A stretch of 64,000 nucleotides of DNA. Source: Sphingomonadales bacterium (GTDB lineage: Bacteria > Pseudomonadota > Alphaproteobacteria > Sphingomonadales > Sphingomonadaceae). Under the pieces are notes generated by a model that was given only the letters and a program-made list of their open reading frames with translations, made no database searches and was not told the origin of the DNA. Location: assembly GCA_025362295.1 (NCBI GenBank), contig JANYGX010000020.1, forward strand, positions 1 through 64,000, in the 5' to 3' direction. Below are positions 16,722 through 25,496 of the stretch, piece after piece. The position numbers and the translations under genes are program-made. Every line of letters starts with the position of its first letter. The stretch's first letter is position 1.

Positions 16722-17846
16722 ATGACCATTCTGCAAAAACCGTTTATTCAATTCCGGAATATTACAAAAAAATACGGTGCAATTAAAGCCGTCGATAGTG
16801 TGACGCTGGACATTTACGAGCAGGAATTTTTCTGTCTGCTTGGCCCATCGGGCTGTGGCAAAACAACTTTGATGCGCATGCTGGCAGGTTTTGAGGTGCC
16901 AACGGAAGGTCAAATTTTACTGGATGGTATGGATGTCTCAAATATTCCACCCAACAAGCGTCCAATCAACATGGTGTTTCAATCTTATGCCGTTTTCCCG
17001 CATATGACTGTGTTTGATAATGTTGCGTATGGCCTGAAAGTTACGGGTGCCGCTAAAGCTGATATCCATACCAAAGTGACTGAAGCTCTGTCACTTGTTC
17101 AGCTTTCCGGTTTTGAGGATCGCAAACCTGATCAGATGTCTGGTGGTCAGCGTCAGCGTGTTGCGCTTGCACGAGCGCTGGTCAAAAAGCCAAAAGTGTT
17201 GCTGCTAGACGAACCACTCTCAGCGCTTGATGCCAAACTCCGCGATCAGATGCGATTGGAGCTTGTAAAGTTGCAGGAACAGGTTGGCATTACATTCATC
17301 ATGGTCACCCACGATCAGGATGAAGCCTTATCTATGGCCAGTCGCATTGCGGTTATTAACAAGGGTGTTGTTGCACAAATTTCGACACCGCGTGATTTGT
17401 ATGAACAGCCTTCCAGTCGCTTTGTGGCCGATTTTATCGGATCTGTGAATGTGTTCGAAGGTAAGCTGCACATAGATGAGCCATCACATGCTGCGGTTGT
17501 AACGCCTGACATGCCAGGCCCCATCTATATGGATCATGGTGTTACCGGGCCTGAAGATGGTCAGGTTTGGGCTGCGATTAGGCCCGAGAAAATCATGATT
17601 GAAAAAGCTGCAGAAACCAACACCAAGGCACCTGATGCGCCGGAGGGCCATAACACGGCGACAGGCACCATACAGGCGATCGCTTATTTGGGGGATTTGT
17701 CGCTGTACGAGGTTCGGCTGGATAGTGGCAAAATCATCAAGGTAACGCGGCCAAACCTGGGGCGGTGGGATGCGCAGGATCTCACGTGGGACGACAAGGT
17801 TTCGATGACGTGGGAAGCTTGCAGCCCTGTTGTATTATTGTCGTGA
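16722..17846 (+). CDS. potG: Polyamine ABC transporter ATP-binding protein, PotG/PotA-like
   Basis: This is the ATPase of the putrescine-type importer. It shows Walker A GPSGCGKTT near residue 43, the ABC signature MSGGQRQRVALARAL, Walker B LLLDEPLSALD and the switch histidine in MVTHDQDEA. The C-terminal ~110 residues form a TOBE regulatory domain (WAAIRPEKIMI, then AYLGDLSLYEVRL). It is the last gene of the binding-protein, permease, permease, ATPase series. Confidence 0.93.
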   Translation: MTILQKPFIQFRNITKKYGAIKAVDSVTLDIYEQEFFCLLGPSGCGKTTLMRMLAGFEVPTEGQILLDGMDVSNIPPNKRPINMVFQSYAVFPHMTVFDNVAYGLKVTGAAKADIHTKVTEALSLVQLSGFEDRKPDQMSGGQRQRVALARALVKKPKVLLLDEPLSALDAKLRDQMRLELVKLQEQVGITFIMVTHDQDEALSMASRIAVINKGVVAQISTPRDLYEQPSSRFVADFIGSVNVFEGKLHIDEPSHAAVVTPDMPGPIYMDHGVTGPEDGQVWAAIRPEKIMIEKAAETNTKAPDAPEGHNTATGTIQAIAYLGDLSLYEVRLDSGKIIKVTRPNLGRWDAQDLTWDDKVSMTWEACSPVVLLS

Positions 17847-17915
17847 GATCCATTAATCGTTTGCTTATTTTTGAACCTTCAGCATGATGCTTACACATAT
17901 CCAAAGGAGGCGCAG

Positions 17916-18551
17916 ATGACGGCGATTAGTATTTTAGGCCTTGCGGCATCTTTAAGTTTGCTTGCCGGCTGGCGGCTTTATGCAACTGTCTTGTTCACTG
18001 GGCTTGTTGCCCGCTTTGGCTGGTTTGATTTGCCACCGCAATTTGCGTCTCTTCATGCACTTGCGAGCCCCTGGGTTATTGGCGCATCAGCTTTCGGTTT
18101 TATAGCTGAATTTTTTGCTGATAAAATAGCTTGGCTCGATTCTTTGTGGGACACGGTTCACACAGTTATCCGACCGCTTGGCGGTGCCTTGCTTGCGCTG
18201 ACAGTGGTTTCGCCACAAGACCCGTCGTTGCAGATCATTACATTTTTGCTGGGCGGAGGTGCTGCCTTGCTTAGCCACTCCGCCAAGGCCGGCACGCGCG
18301 CTGTCATAAATACATCACCGGAACCTATTAGCAATATTGCTATGAGTGCAGTGGAAGACGTTGCCACTTCGGGGGGCTTGGCTTTGGCGATGTCGCACCC
18401 TGTGGCGGCTGGCGCAACATCGATCACGCTTCTGGTTTTCTTTGCTTGGCTTGTGCATAGGTTGTGGCGTGCAATAAAAAACAGGCTGGGGCAATTTCGT
18501 CAGTTTTTTGGTTTCGATGATGCCAAAACCAATACACAGATTAAAGGATGA
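17916..18551 (+). CDS. DUF4126 family membrane protein
   Basis: The start is fixed by a perfect AAAGGAGG 5 nt before this ATG; a longer in-frame reading lacks such a site. The 211-residue product is hydrophobic. Its N-terminus (ISILGLAASLSLLAGWRLYATVL) and the conserved WLDSLWDTVHTVIRPLGGALLA block belong to DUF4126, a family of unknown function. Its stop lies immediately before the next gene, so both are probably in one transcript. Confidence 0.85.
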   Translation: MTAISILGLAASLSLLAGWRLYATVLFTGLVARFGWFDLPPQFASLHALASPWVIGASAFGFIAEFFADKIAWLDSLWDTVHTVIRPLGGALLALTVVSPQDPSLQIITFLLGGGAALLSHSAKAGTRAVINTSPEPISNIAMSAVEDVATSGGLALAMSHPVAAGATSITLLVFFAWLVHRLWRAIKNRLGQFRQFFGFDDAKTNTQIKG

Positions 18552-18552
18552 T

Positions 18553-19587
18553 ATGATGACTACTACGTTTTTATTCAAGCGTTCCATTTTAGCGACGGCA
18601 ACGGCTGTATTGCTTTTGCAATCAACAGCGGCTTCAGCGCGTTATTTCGCGGAGTTAAAAATTGTTGATCATATCAAGGGCGCAGACGGTGGTTGGGATT
18701 ATGCAACAATCGATGCCGCTGCTCACCGGCTTTATGTTGCGCGCCCTGACGGGGTGATGATGGTCAACACCACAGATAAAACTGTGACGAACACACTGGT
18801 TGAAGGTAAACGTGTGCATGGTATTTTGATGATACCAGGCACAACAACGGCTATGAGCACGAATGGCGAAACAGACTCAGTGACAGTGTTTGACACTGCA
18901 ACCGCTAAAATCAGCGGCACGATTAAAACCGGCAAAAAGCCGGATGCGATTGTGTGGGAACCCAAAAATGCGCTTGTGGCAGTGATGAATGGTAAAAGTG
19001 GTGATGTCAGCCTGATCGATCCAAAATCAGCCGCTGTGGTCGGTACTATCATGGTGGGTGGTGCGCTTGAATTTGCAGCGCCTGATGGCAAGGGGCTTCT
19101 TTACGTGAACATTGAGGACAAATCTGAAATTGCAGTGCTTGCTATTGCCGCGCGTAAAGTAGTGCGGCGGATTGCACTTAAAGGGTGTGAAGAGCCAACG
19201 GGCCTTGCCTACGAACCAACCACTGGCTTGCTTGTGTCTGCCTGTGCCAACAGTATGGCCAAAGTCGTTGATGCACAATCTGGCAAAATTGTTGCTACAC
19301 TCGCAATTGGCCCCAGTCCGGATGCTGCCATTCTCGATGCGGCACGCAAATGGGTTTTTATTCCCAGCGGCGGCGATGGTTCACTCAGCGTGATAGCGCT
19401 GAATAGTAAAGCAAATGCCAAAGTTATAGCTAAGATCAAAACGCACAAAGGCGCACGCACGGGTGCCTATGATGACACCACGGGAAATTTGTATTTGCCC
19501 ACAGCCGATTATGCGCCAGCTGTGGGCAAGGAACGGCCCAAACCATTGCCAGGTTCGTTTGAAATCACAGTAGTTTCTACACGCTGA
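18553..19587 (+). CDS. Secreted YncE-like beta-propeller protein
   Basis: The product (about 344 residues) has a signal peptide (FLFKRSILATATAVLLLQS, then AASA). Its body is of 40-45 residue blade repeats with YVTN/YncE character, including HRLYVARPDGVMMVNT, GKKPDAIVWEPKN, GDVSLIDPKSAAVVGTI and GPSPDAAILDAARKW. Such propellers are periplasmic binding or scaffold proteins, and no catalytic residues are evident. AAAGGA precedes two adjacent ATGs; the second (18556) has the better spacing. Confidence 0.82.
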   Translation: MMTTTFLFKRSILATATAVLLLQSTAASARYFAELKIVDHIKGADGGWDYATIDAAAHRLYVARPDGVMMVNTTDKTVTNTLVEGKRVHGILMIPGTTTAMSTNGETDSVTVFDTATAKISGTIKTGKKPDAIVWEPKNALVAVMNGKSGDVSLIDPKSAAVVGTIMVGGALEFAAPDGKGLLYVNIEDKSEIAVLAIAARKVVRRIALKGCEEPTGLAYEPTTGLLVSACANSMAKVVDAQSGKIVATLAIGPSPDAAILDAARKWVFIPSGGDGSLSVIALNSKANAKVIAKIKTHKGARTGAYDDTTGNLYLPTADYAPAVGKERPKPLPGSFEITVVSTR

Positions 19588-19594
19588 GTAATAC

Positions 19595-20038
19595 ATGACA
19601 AACACCATCATCCGCGACATTGCTGCCAAAGATCACCCCCACTGGATGATTCTATGGGCTGAATATCTACGATTTTATCGAGAGAAATTGCCTGTTGAAA
19701 TTACCGACGCCACGTGGGCCGTGCTTATGGAAACAGACGGTGCCATAAAAGGGATTGTTGCAGAAAAATCCGGTATAGTTGTTGGTTTCGCACTGTATTT
19801 GTTTCACCCGTCCACGGGGTCGCTGCACTGCAATTGCTATCTTGAAGATTTATATGTCGCTGAAAATTCACGTGGTGGCGGCGTCGCGCGTGCACTCATC
19901 CTTGAAGTCTACAAGCGTGCTGACATTGCCAAGGCGGGCCGGGTGTATTGGCAAACCCAGCAATACAATGCGCCTGCTCGAGCGCTCTATGATACGCTCG
20001 CCAAAGTAACATCCAATGTTCAATATGAGCGTTATTAA
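19595..20038 (+). CDS. GNAT family N-acetyltransferase
   Basis: This 147-residue protein has the GNAT fold. The acetyl-CoA pyrophosphate loop appears as NSRGGGVARALI, preceded by the strand LEDLYVAEN, and the C-terminal part has VYWQTQQYNAPARALYDTL. It resembles small-molecule or amino-acid-modifying acetyltransferases. The substrate cannot be assigned. It begins 7 bp after the propeller gene. Confidence 0.87.
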   Translation: MTNTIIRDIAAKDHPHWMILWAEYLRFYREKLPVEITDATWAVLMETDGAIKGIVAEKSGIVVGFALYLFHPSTGSLHCNCYLEDLYVAENSRGGGVARALILEVYKRADIAKAGRVYWQTQQYNAPARALYDTLAKVTSNVQYERY

Positions 20039-20058
20039 AACTTCAGGTAACGATAGAA

Positions 20059-20088
20059 GACGCGAAGGTATTAGAATACCTTCGCGTC
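20059..20088. terminator. Hairpin between convergent genes
   Basis: GACGCGAAGGTATT and AATACCTTCGCGTC form a perfect inverted repeat with almost no loop. It lies between the stops of the GNAT gene and the convergent PEP-CTERM gene. No T-tract follows on either strand, so it is at best a weak or Rho-assisted terminator. Confidence 0.5.
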
Positions 20089-20104
20089 AAATTGGGACTG
20101 TTGT

Positions 20105-20824
20105 TTAGGCGGTTATCGCGGATAAAGTGGTTATGTCATCAGAACGACGACGGAGTGCCAGCAAGCTAAGCGCACCAAGTGACAGTAAGGCAAGCGAGCC
20201 TGGCTCAGGCACTGTGGATGGTGCTGTAGAGGCAACGCCGATGCCCAAACCGGCTGTAAAGGCTGTAACACCAAAATAACTATTGAGTGCGCCCGCAGCC
20301 GTGGCGGTGAGCGCCAGAGAAAATGGATACGTGCCTTTGGTTGGGTCGCTGTTAAGCCCAATTGTGAAAAGATCGACAGTGTTCAGTATAGTTCCAGCTT
20401 CATCAACTTTGCCAAAAAGCGTAAGGCTTTGTGTATCAATCAGGAAATCTTCCAGCTTCAGAACCTTTGTGCCGGCTGTGAAAGACAAGCCACTGCCGAC
20501 ATGCTCAATCTGCGCAGCTGGCACACCGGGAACCGGGTTAACCGCAGGATTGATTGACCCACCCGTGATAGGGAAATCGACGATAGGGATACCACCTGTT
20601 GCAGAGACCAGGCTCGCAGAACCCAATAGGCCCACACTCACACCAAGGCTGCTAAGGGTAGGGGCAGCATCTAAACGAACCTCAGTTATTCCACCGGTTA
20701 TTGATGTCGCGGGTGGCGGAACGGCAATAGGAGATGCCATGGCCGCTTTTGAAGCCAGCATTACACTTAAACCAAGTGCAGTAACGGCTATATGCTTGTG
20801 TAGTGTTGTAAAACGAGCGTTCAT
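20105..20824 (-). CDS. PEP-CTERM sorting-domain protein (first)
   Basis: This is a secreted 239-residue protein. The start at NARFTTL is chosen because AAAGG lies 8-9 nt upstream. It has a signal peptide ending near AAMA-SP, a low-complexity body rich in Gly, Thr, Val and Pro, and a C-terminal sorting signal. That signal is VPEPGSLALLSLGALSLLAL followed by RRR and an unusual further 11 residues. The PEP-CTERM tail is recognised by exosortase in bacteria with matching exopolysaccharide systems. No exosortase gene lies in this window. The function of the body is unknown. Confidence 0.85.
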   Translation of the reverse strand: MNARFTTLHKHIAVTALGLSVMLASKAAMASPIAVPPPATSITGGITEVRLDAAPTLSSLGVSVGLLGSASLVSATGGIPIVDFPITGGSINPAVNPVPGVPAAQIEHVGSGLSFTAGTKVLKLEDFLIDTQSLTLFGKVDEAGTILNTVDLFTIGLNSDPTKGTYPFSLALTATAAGALNSYFGVTAFTAGLGIGVASTAPSTVPEPGSLALLSLGALSLLALRRRSDDITTLSAITA

Positions 20825-21026
20825 TCTGTGGCCTTTCAAAAAAATTAAGTATTTGTTAACTACAAATCATAACATTTTTGTATACGAACACACATGAATG
20901 CCAGATGAATAAAAGCATTAATTTATGAATTTTATATTGCAATATTAGTATCTTACGACTAGTCTTTTATATCTAGTCTGATTGATTTAAGTGCTATATT
21001 CTAGGGTTGTGCATTAAGCAAAAACA

Positions 21027-21061
21027 CAAAAAAACCATTCCAGATTTTACATCTGGAATGG
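21027..21061 (-). terminator. Rho-independent terminator of the TPR-protein gene
   Basis: Read on the minus strand, CCATTCCAGAT and ATCTGGAATGG pair around a 5-nt loop and are followed by seven T residues. It sits about 25 bp past the stop of the TPR-protein gene. Confidence 0.85.
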
Positions 21062-21086
21062 ATCTTTAAGCGTTCAATTCATTTAT

Positions 21087-22196
21087 TTAGTGTTTGGTTG
21101 TCGTGTAAAGTTTCCATAAACCGCCCACATCCGCATAAGTAGAGCCGCCGGGAATAGATTTGAATGCGGCTGTAGCAGCTGTAGCATTGCCTGCGCGCAA
21201 TTGTGCGAGGCCTAGCCACAAATTGCCTTCTGATGCCGCTTTTGTATCTTTCAGGGCTTTCTCAAACTGCGCAATAGCCCCTGGATAATTTCCATTGCTG
21301 AATAATGTGCGTCCGGCTTTCATGTTATCAGGCGCTGCCGTCGAGGCACTTAAGTTGCCAACAGCTGCAACTGAAGATGCCAAACGTGTGTCGGCAGATT
21401 TAATCAGGCTTTGAATTGGCGGTTCAGCTGTTTTACCGCTGCTCTCAAGTGCAGATTTAGCCAATGCAGGCGCACCGGTTACAATCGCCAGCTTGGCAAA
21501 TTCCTGATAATCTAGACTGTCATTAAGATTTTTCGTTTCAGCCAGCAGCATGAACAAACCAAGCTTGGCAGGGTCTGCCATTGGTTGAAGCTTCAGATTG
21601 CCAAGCAAAAGTTTCCAGTTTGCAGGTGATGGATCCTGACGAATGAGCTTTTCAAGCGTCTGCTGATAGCCAGCTTTATCGCCAGCTTTATATTCAAGGC
21701 TGGCAAGATTGGCGAGATATTCGCTTTTAGGGTTTGCGGCCACAAGCTTTTTGTAGCCAGCCAGTGCTTTGCTGGTCTCACCGAGCTTCATATAGGATTG
21801 CGCAGCAATTTTTGAAGCTTCTTCGCCACCGCTTTTGTTGGCAAACTCCGCCGCATTGGCGTAGCTGCCACCGGCATAGTAGGCTTTGGCTATGGTGAGA
21901 GAAGGTGCCCCTTGGCTTTTAAGCTCATCAGCGAGTTTGCTGTATTGGCCACTGGCAGAATACACATAAGCCGCCATTTTGGCGACAGTTTGCTTTTCTT
22001 CTCCAGTAGAAGCTGCACCTCGCGCAATCTGAATTTGAGCAACAGCCGCAGATGCATTCGAGCGAGCAAGCCGTTGAGCCTGTTGCAAAGCTTTGCCAAC
22101 GGTTGGGTTTACCTTCGCAGACGCAGGTGCAGCAATAATCGCTGATATGGCAGCCGTTGCCAGCAATCGAGAGAAGGATACAGTCAATTTAGTCAT
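21087..22196 (-). CDS. Periplasmic TPR protein, paralogue of the ExbD-adjacent TPR protein
   Basis: The 369-residue product has a signal peptide (RLLATAAISAIIAAPASA). It then has an alpha-solenoid of tetratricopeptide-like units, such as AAQSYMKLGETSKALAGYKK, EYLANLASLEYKAGDKAGY and TLFSNGNYPGAIAQFEKAL. Its C-terminus (LWLGLAQLRAGNATAATAAF) closely resembles that of the TPR protein at 34202-35455 (LRLGIAQFRAGDKPAALATF), so the two are paralogues. A role as an envelope scaffold is inferred. AAAGG precedes the ATG by 6 nt, and its own terminator follows, so it is probably monocistronic. Confidence 0.85.
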   Translation of the reverse strand: MTKLTVSFSRLLATAAISAIIAAPASAKVNPTVGKALQQAQRLARSNASAAVAQIQIARGAASTGEEKQTVAKMAAYVYSASGQYSKLADELKSQGAPSLTIAKAYYAGGSYANAAEFANKSGGEEASKIAAQSYMKLGETSKALAGYKKLVAANPKSEYLANLASLEYKAGDKAGYQQTLEKLIRQDPSPANWKLLLGNLKLQPMADPAKLGLFMLLAETKNLNDSLDYQEFAKLAIVTGAPALAKSALESSGKTAEPPIQSLIKSADTRLASSVAAVGNLSASTAAPDNMKAGRTLFSNGNYPGAIAQFEKALKDTKAASEGNLWLGLAQLRAGNATAATAAFKSIPGGSTYADVGGLWKLYTTTKH

Positions 22197-22402
22197 ATAA
22201 AACCTTTAAATTAGATGCTGAAAGTACAAGAATACGCTACCTCGGTAATGGACCGAGATGTGGTAGACTTTTGCCAATAATCTTTAGCATCAAAATTTGA
22301 ACTGCCTAGAGGGAAAATGGCATTTTGCGGCATGTCTTGCCCAACGGCGCGGAGCTGGTTAAGCCCACATTTGAATATGCTAACATGAATTAGGGTAGAA
22401 CA

Positions 22403-23341
22403 ATGAAACGGGCATTTGTATTTCCTGGCCAGGGCAGCCAGACGGTTGGAATGGGCAAGGCTTTGGGTGCGGCGTCAGGGGCGGCACGTGAAGTTTTCGG
22501 TAATGTTGACGAGGCACTTGGGCAGAATTTGTTTCGGCTTATGTGTGAGGGGCCACAGGAAACCCTTACCCTCACAGAAAATGCCCAGCCAGCCATTATG
22601 GCTGTCAGTCTGGCGGTGATGGGTATTCTGGATGTCGATGCTGGAATATGCATCAGTGAATATGCTGAGGTTGCTGCGGGGCATTCCTTGGGGGAATATT
22701 CTGCTCTGGCAGCCCTTGGCAGCCTTGATGTTGGCACCACAGCCAAACTACTGAAACAGCGTGGCGTGGCAATGCAGGAGGCTGTGCCAGTTGGCGTTGG
22801 TTCAATGGCAGCCCTTTTGGGTGTCGATATGGCAGAAGCCGAGGCCATAGTCGCAGAAGCGGCACATGGTCAGATTTGCACAACGGCAAACGATAACGCA
22901 CTGGGCCAGATTGTTATTTCAGGCCATAAGGAAGCTGTTGAACGCGCTGTTGTGCTGGCAAAGGCGCGTGGCAAAAAAGCCATGCCATTGTCAGTGTCAG
23001 CCCCATTCCATTGTGCTCTTATGCAACCAGCGGCAGATGCCATGGCCAAACATTTGGCAACGGCGCCAATTATAGCACCTGTATTGCCACTGATTGCCAA
23101 TGTGACAGCGGCTGCGGTTGCGCAACCAGACGCAATACGGGCGCTGCTCATTGAACAGATTACAGCCCCCGTGCGCTGGCGAGAATCTGTCGAGACCATG
23201 ATCGCGATGGGCTGCGAAAGCTTTATTGAAATCGGGGCTGGCAAAGCGCTCAGTGGTATGATCAAGCGCATCAACAGGGATGTAAATATTATGAATATAG
23301 AAAGCCCTGACGATATTGAAGCTTTTCTGAAAACCATTTAA
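22403..23341 (+). CDS. fabD: Malonyl-CoA:ACP transacylase FabD
   Basis: FabD loads malonyl groups onto acyl carrier protein for fatty-acid synthesis. The 312-residue length is normal. The N-terminus FVFPGQGSQTVGMGK, the active-site serine in GHSLGEYSALAA near residue 96, the acyl-binding arginine in KLLKQRGVAMQEA and the catalytic histidine in VSAPFHCALM are all present. It precedes fabG by 9 bp. Confidence 0.96.
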   Translation: MKRAFVFPGQGSQTVGMGKALGAASGAAREVFGNVDEALGQNLFRLMCEGPQETLTLTENAQPAIMAVSLAVMGILDVDAGICISEYAEVAAGHSLGEYSALAALGSLDVGTTAKLLKQRGVAMQEAVPVGVGSMAALLGVDMAEAEAIVAEAAHGQICTTANDNALGQIVISGHKEAVERAVVLAKARGKKAMPLSVSAPFHCALMQPAADAMAKHLATAPIIAPVLPLIANVTAAAVAQPDAIRALLIEQITAPVRWRESVETMIAMGCESFIEIGAGKALSGMIKRINRDVNIMNIESPDDIEAFLKTI

Positions 23342-23350
23342 TGAGAGGGA

Positions 23351-24097
23351 ATGGCTATGCTGTTTGATTTAACAGGTATGAAGGCGTTGGTGACAGGTGC
23401 TTCCGGTGGCATAGGGTCGGCCATCGCGGCAGCATTGGCAGGGCAGGGAGCGACGGTCGCTTTATCCGGTACACGGATTGACGCCTTAACCGCACTCGCC
23501 GGAACGCTTGGCACTAAAACTTTGGTTCTCCCATGTGATTTGTCTAAATCTCACGATGTCGATGCTTTGGTTTCAAAAGCAGCCGAAATGCTGGGGGGCA
23601 TTGATATACTTGTCAACAATGCGGGCATAACGCGCGATAATCTTTCTATGCGCATGAAAGATGAAGAATGGTCGCAAGTGATGAGTGTCAATCTTGAAGC
23701 CTGCTTCAGGCTATGCCGCGCAGCTCTGAAACCGATGATGAAAGCCCGTTTTGGGCGCATTATCAATATAACATCTATCGTCGGGGTTACAGGAAATCCT
23801 GGTCAGGCTAACTATGCAGCAGCCAAAGCGGGCATGATCGGCATGTCAAAATCAATGGCCGCCGAGGTTGCCTCGCGCGGCATCACCATAAACTGTTTGG
23901 CACCCGGCTTTATAGCCTCGCCTATGACTTATGCCCTCACTGATGAACAAAAAGCCAAGCTCACGGAAAAAATACCCGCAGGCAGGCTGGGCGAAAGTAT
24001 TGATATTGCGTCTGGGGTTGCCTGGCTCGCCAGCCGGGAAGCGGCCTACGTAACCGGACAGACACTCCATATTAACGGTGGGATGGCTATGATATAG
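23351..24097 (+). CDS. fabG: 3-oxoacyl-ACP reductase FabG
   Basis: FabG is the NADPH-dependent ketoreductase of fatty-acid elongation. The 248-residue SDR has TGASGGIG near residue 15, NNAGITRDNL, and the Ser-Tyr-Lys triad in ITSIVGVTGNPGQANYAAAK. The conserved ending GQTLHINGGMAMI is intact. AGAGGGA stands just before the ATG. The usual next gene, acpP, is not present; a small unknown gene occupies that place. Confidence 0.96.
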   Translation: MAMLFDLTGMKALVTGASGGIGSAIAAALAGQGATVALSGTRIDALTALAGTLGTKTLVLPCDLSKSHDVDALVSKAAEMLGGIDILVNNAGITRDNLSMRMKDEEWSQVMSVNLEACFRLCRAALKPMMKARFGRIINITSIVGVTGNPGQANYAAAKAGMIGMSKSMAAEVASRGITINCLAPGFIASPMTYALTDEQKAKLTEKIPAGRLGESIDIASGVAWLASREAAYVTGQTLHINGGMAMI

Positions 24098-24123
24098 TCA
24101 AACGAATTAAGGCTAATTTTAAG

Positions 24124-24450
24124 ATGGTAACGGAAACACGCACCATTATTTTTTCTGATGATGACCTCATGGAGGCTCTCGCGCCTATGGTGCGCCGGCG
24201 CGAGAAATATGTGCCAAAATCACAACCTTATGACATTATAAAACGTATTGGTCGTGATTCTCTTTTTTTGTTGCAGGTGACGTATCTCACCGACAAGGTT
24301 GTTTTAACGTTTAGTGAAGATGAATTGTTCACGGCGGTACTGGTCCATTGCCTCAAATTGAAAATACCTATCCCACGACGAGCCGAAAAGGTTGTTGAAA
24401 GTCGTGGCGATGAGGTTGCACTTATCATTCGAATTGGCGAAACGAATTAA
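24124..24450 (+). CDS. Conserved-looking small protein of unknown function downstream of fabG
   Basis: I do not recognise this 108-residue protein. It is soluble, with no signal or membrane segment, and has an acidic start (IIFSDDDLMEAL). A basic patch follows (MVRRREKYVPK), then a strand-rich middle (VVLTFSEDELFTAVLVHCLK) and a basic segment PRRAEKVVESRGD. It follows fabG by 26 bp in the same direction, in the place usually taken by acpP. It has no DSL phosphopantetheine site, so it is not an acyl carrier protein. The ribosome site is weak. Confidence 0.65.
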   Translation: MVTETRTIIFSDDDLMEALAPMVRRREKYVPKSQPYDIIKRIGRDSLFLLQVTYLTDKVVLTFSEDELFTAVLVHCLKLKIPIPRRAEKVVESRGDEVALIIRIGETN

Positions 24451-24509
24451 AACAAGTAACACCAAGTGCCCTTTTATTAAATGGGATAAATTAACGCGAA
24501 GCCACTGTA

Positions 24510-25304
24510 TTATGCACGGGCGCGGCGACGCATAATTTCCATTGTCAAAATACCAAGACCCAGCAGCGCAAGACTGGCGGGCTCTGGTACATCAACGGGT
24601 GGCGGTGTGACTGCACCAAACCCATCCAGATAGGCATAACCGGTATGTCCAGTTGGTGAACAATCTGCTGCAAGCACAAGAAGCTGGAAGTTATGGCCAG
24701 ACAGAGCCGAATCAATAGTCAACTGCTCGATTTGCCAGTTGGGTGTAAAAAATAAATCGCTTTTACTTGAAAATCTTGAGTCCACACCGCCGCCGCCATC
24801 GCCTGCGTTATACGTCCGGGTAATAAGATTTGTATTGGTGGTTAAATCTATCAATTCGATTTGGAGAACGGCAGATTGATCGGCTGGGTGCCCGCCGTTT
24901 TGTAGTACAGCTTTCCATGCAAAGAAAATTGAACCGTCGGTATAATTGTTTACCGTTTGCGAAATAAGTGAAGCATTGCCGCCATTGATAGTATCTTCCA
25001 CACGGTATGAATGATTGCCACTGTAAACTGTGGTTCCCAGATCTGCTCCCAAATTTGGATCTACGTAGGTTGTGTCAATAACCACAGATCGTGCAGCCGC
25101 CAGATAGGAAGAGCCGCCTGGCAGATAATCCGCCGGGTTGAGCGGGTTTGGAACACCGCCTCGATAACCTGAACCTTCCGTCCAGCCGCTCGCTGTTCCG
25201 TTCTCGAAGCTGCCGTTGATAAAGGCTCCGGCAAAAACCTGCGTGCTCGTGATGCCAACAGCCATAACAACTGATGCAATTTTAGTAATTAACTTTAAAG
25301 ACAT
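24510..25304 (-). CDS. PEP-CTERM sorting-domain protein (second)
   Basis: This 264-residue secreted protein has a signal peptide ending near VFAGA. Its body begins INGSFENGTASGWTEGSGY, typical of PEP-CTERM proteins with a carbohydrate-binding-like beta-sandwich domain. The tail is VPEPASLALLGLGILTMEIM followed by RRRARA. AAGGGG lies 6 nt before the ATG. It probably goes to the envelope or matrix through exosortase sorting. The first PEP-CTERM protein in the window shares the sorting tail but not the body. Confidence 0.88.
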   Translation of the reverse strand: MSLKLITKIASVVMAVGITSTQVFAGAFINGSFENGTASGWTEGSGYRGGVPNPLNPADYLPGGSSYLAAARSVVIDTTYVDPNLGADLGTTVYSGNHSYRVEDTINGGNASLISQTVNNYTDGSIFFAWKAVLQNGGHPADQSAVLQIELIDLTTNTNLITRTYNAGDGGGGVDSRFSSKSDLFFTPNWQIEQLTIDSALSGHNFQLLVLAADCSPTGHTGYAYLDGFGAVTPPPVDVPEPASLALLGLGILTMEIMRRRARA

Positions 25305-25496
25305 AATAACCCCTTGATGGTTTTGAGAATAAAAAATAGAGATTTTACAACGGTAATTTTAAAACACTACAATTATAGAAATATCAGCAAATACTATGCC
25401 ATTCTATTTTTACTGTATTTACAGTGATAGAAAGTTAACAACGACAATGAAGATGTAAAGTTAATCGACATTGCTAATACCACCATTTTATAGGAC

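Noticed and set aside
20059-20088. Strong intrinsic terminator
   Set aside because: The stem is perfect but no T-tract follows on either strand and the loop is very short; listed only as a moderate-confidence hairpin.
24124-24450. Acyl carrier protein by position after fabG
   Set aside because: There is no DSL phosphopantetheine attachment motif and the charge pattern is wrong.
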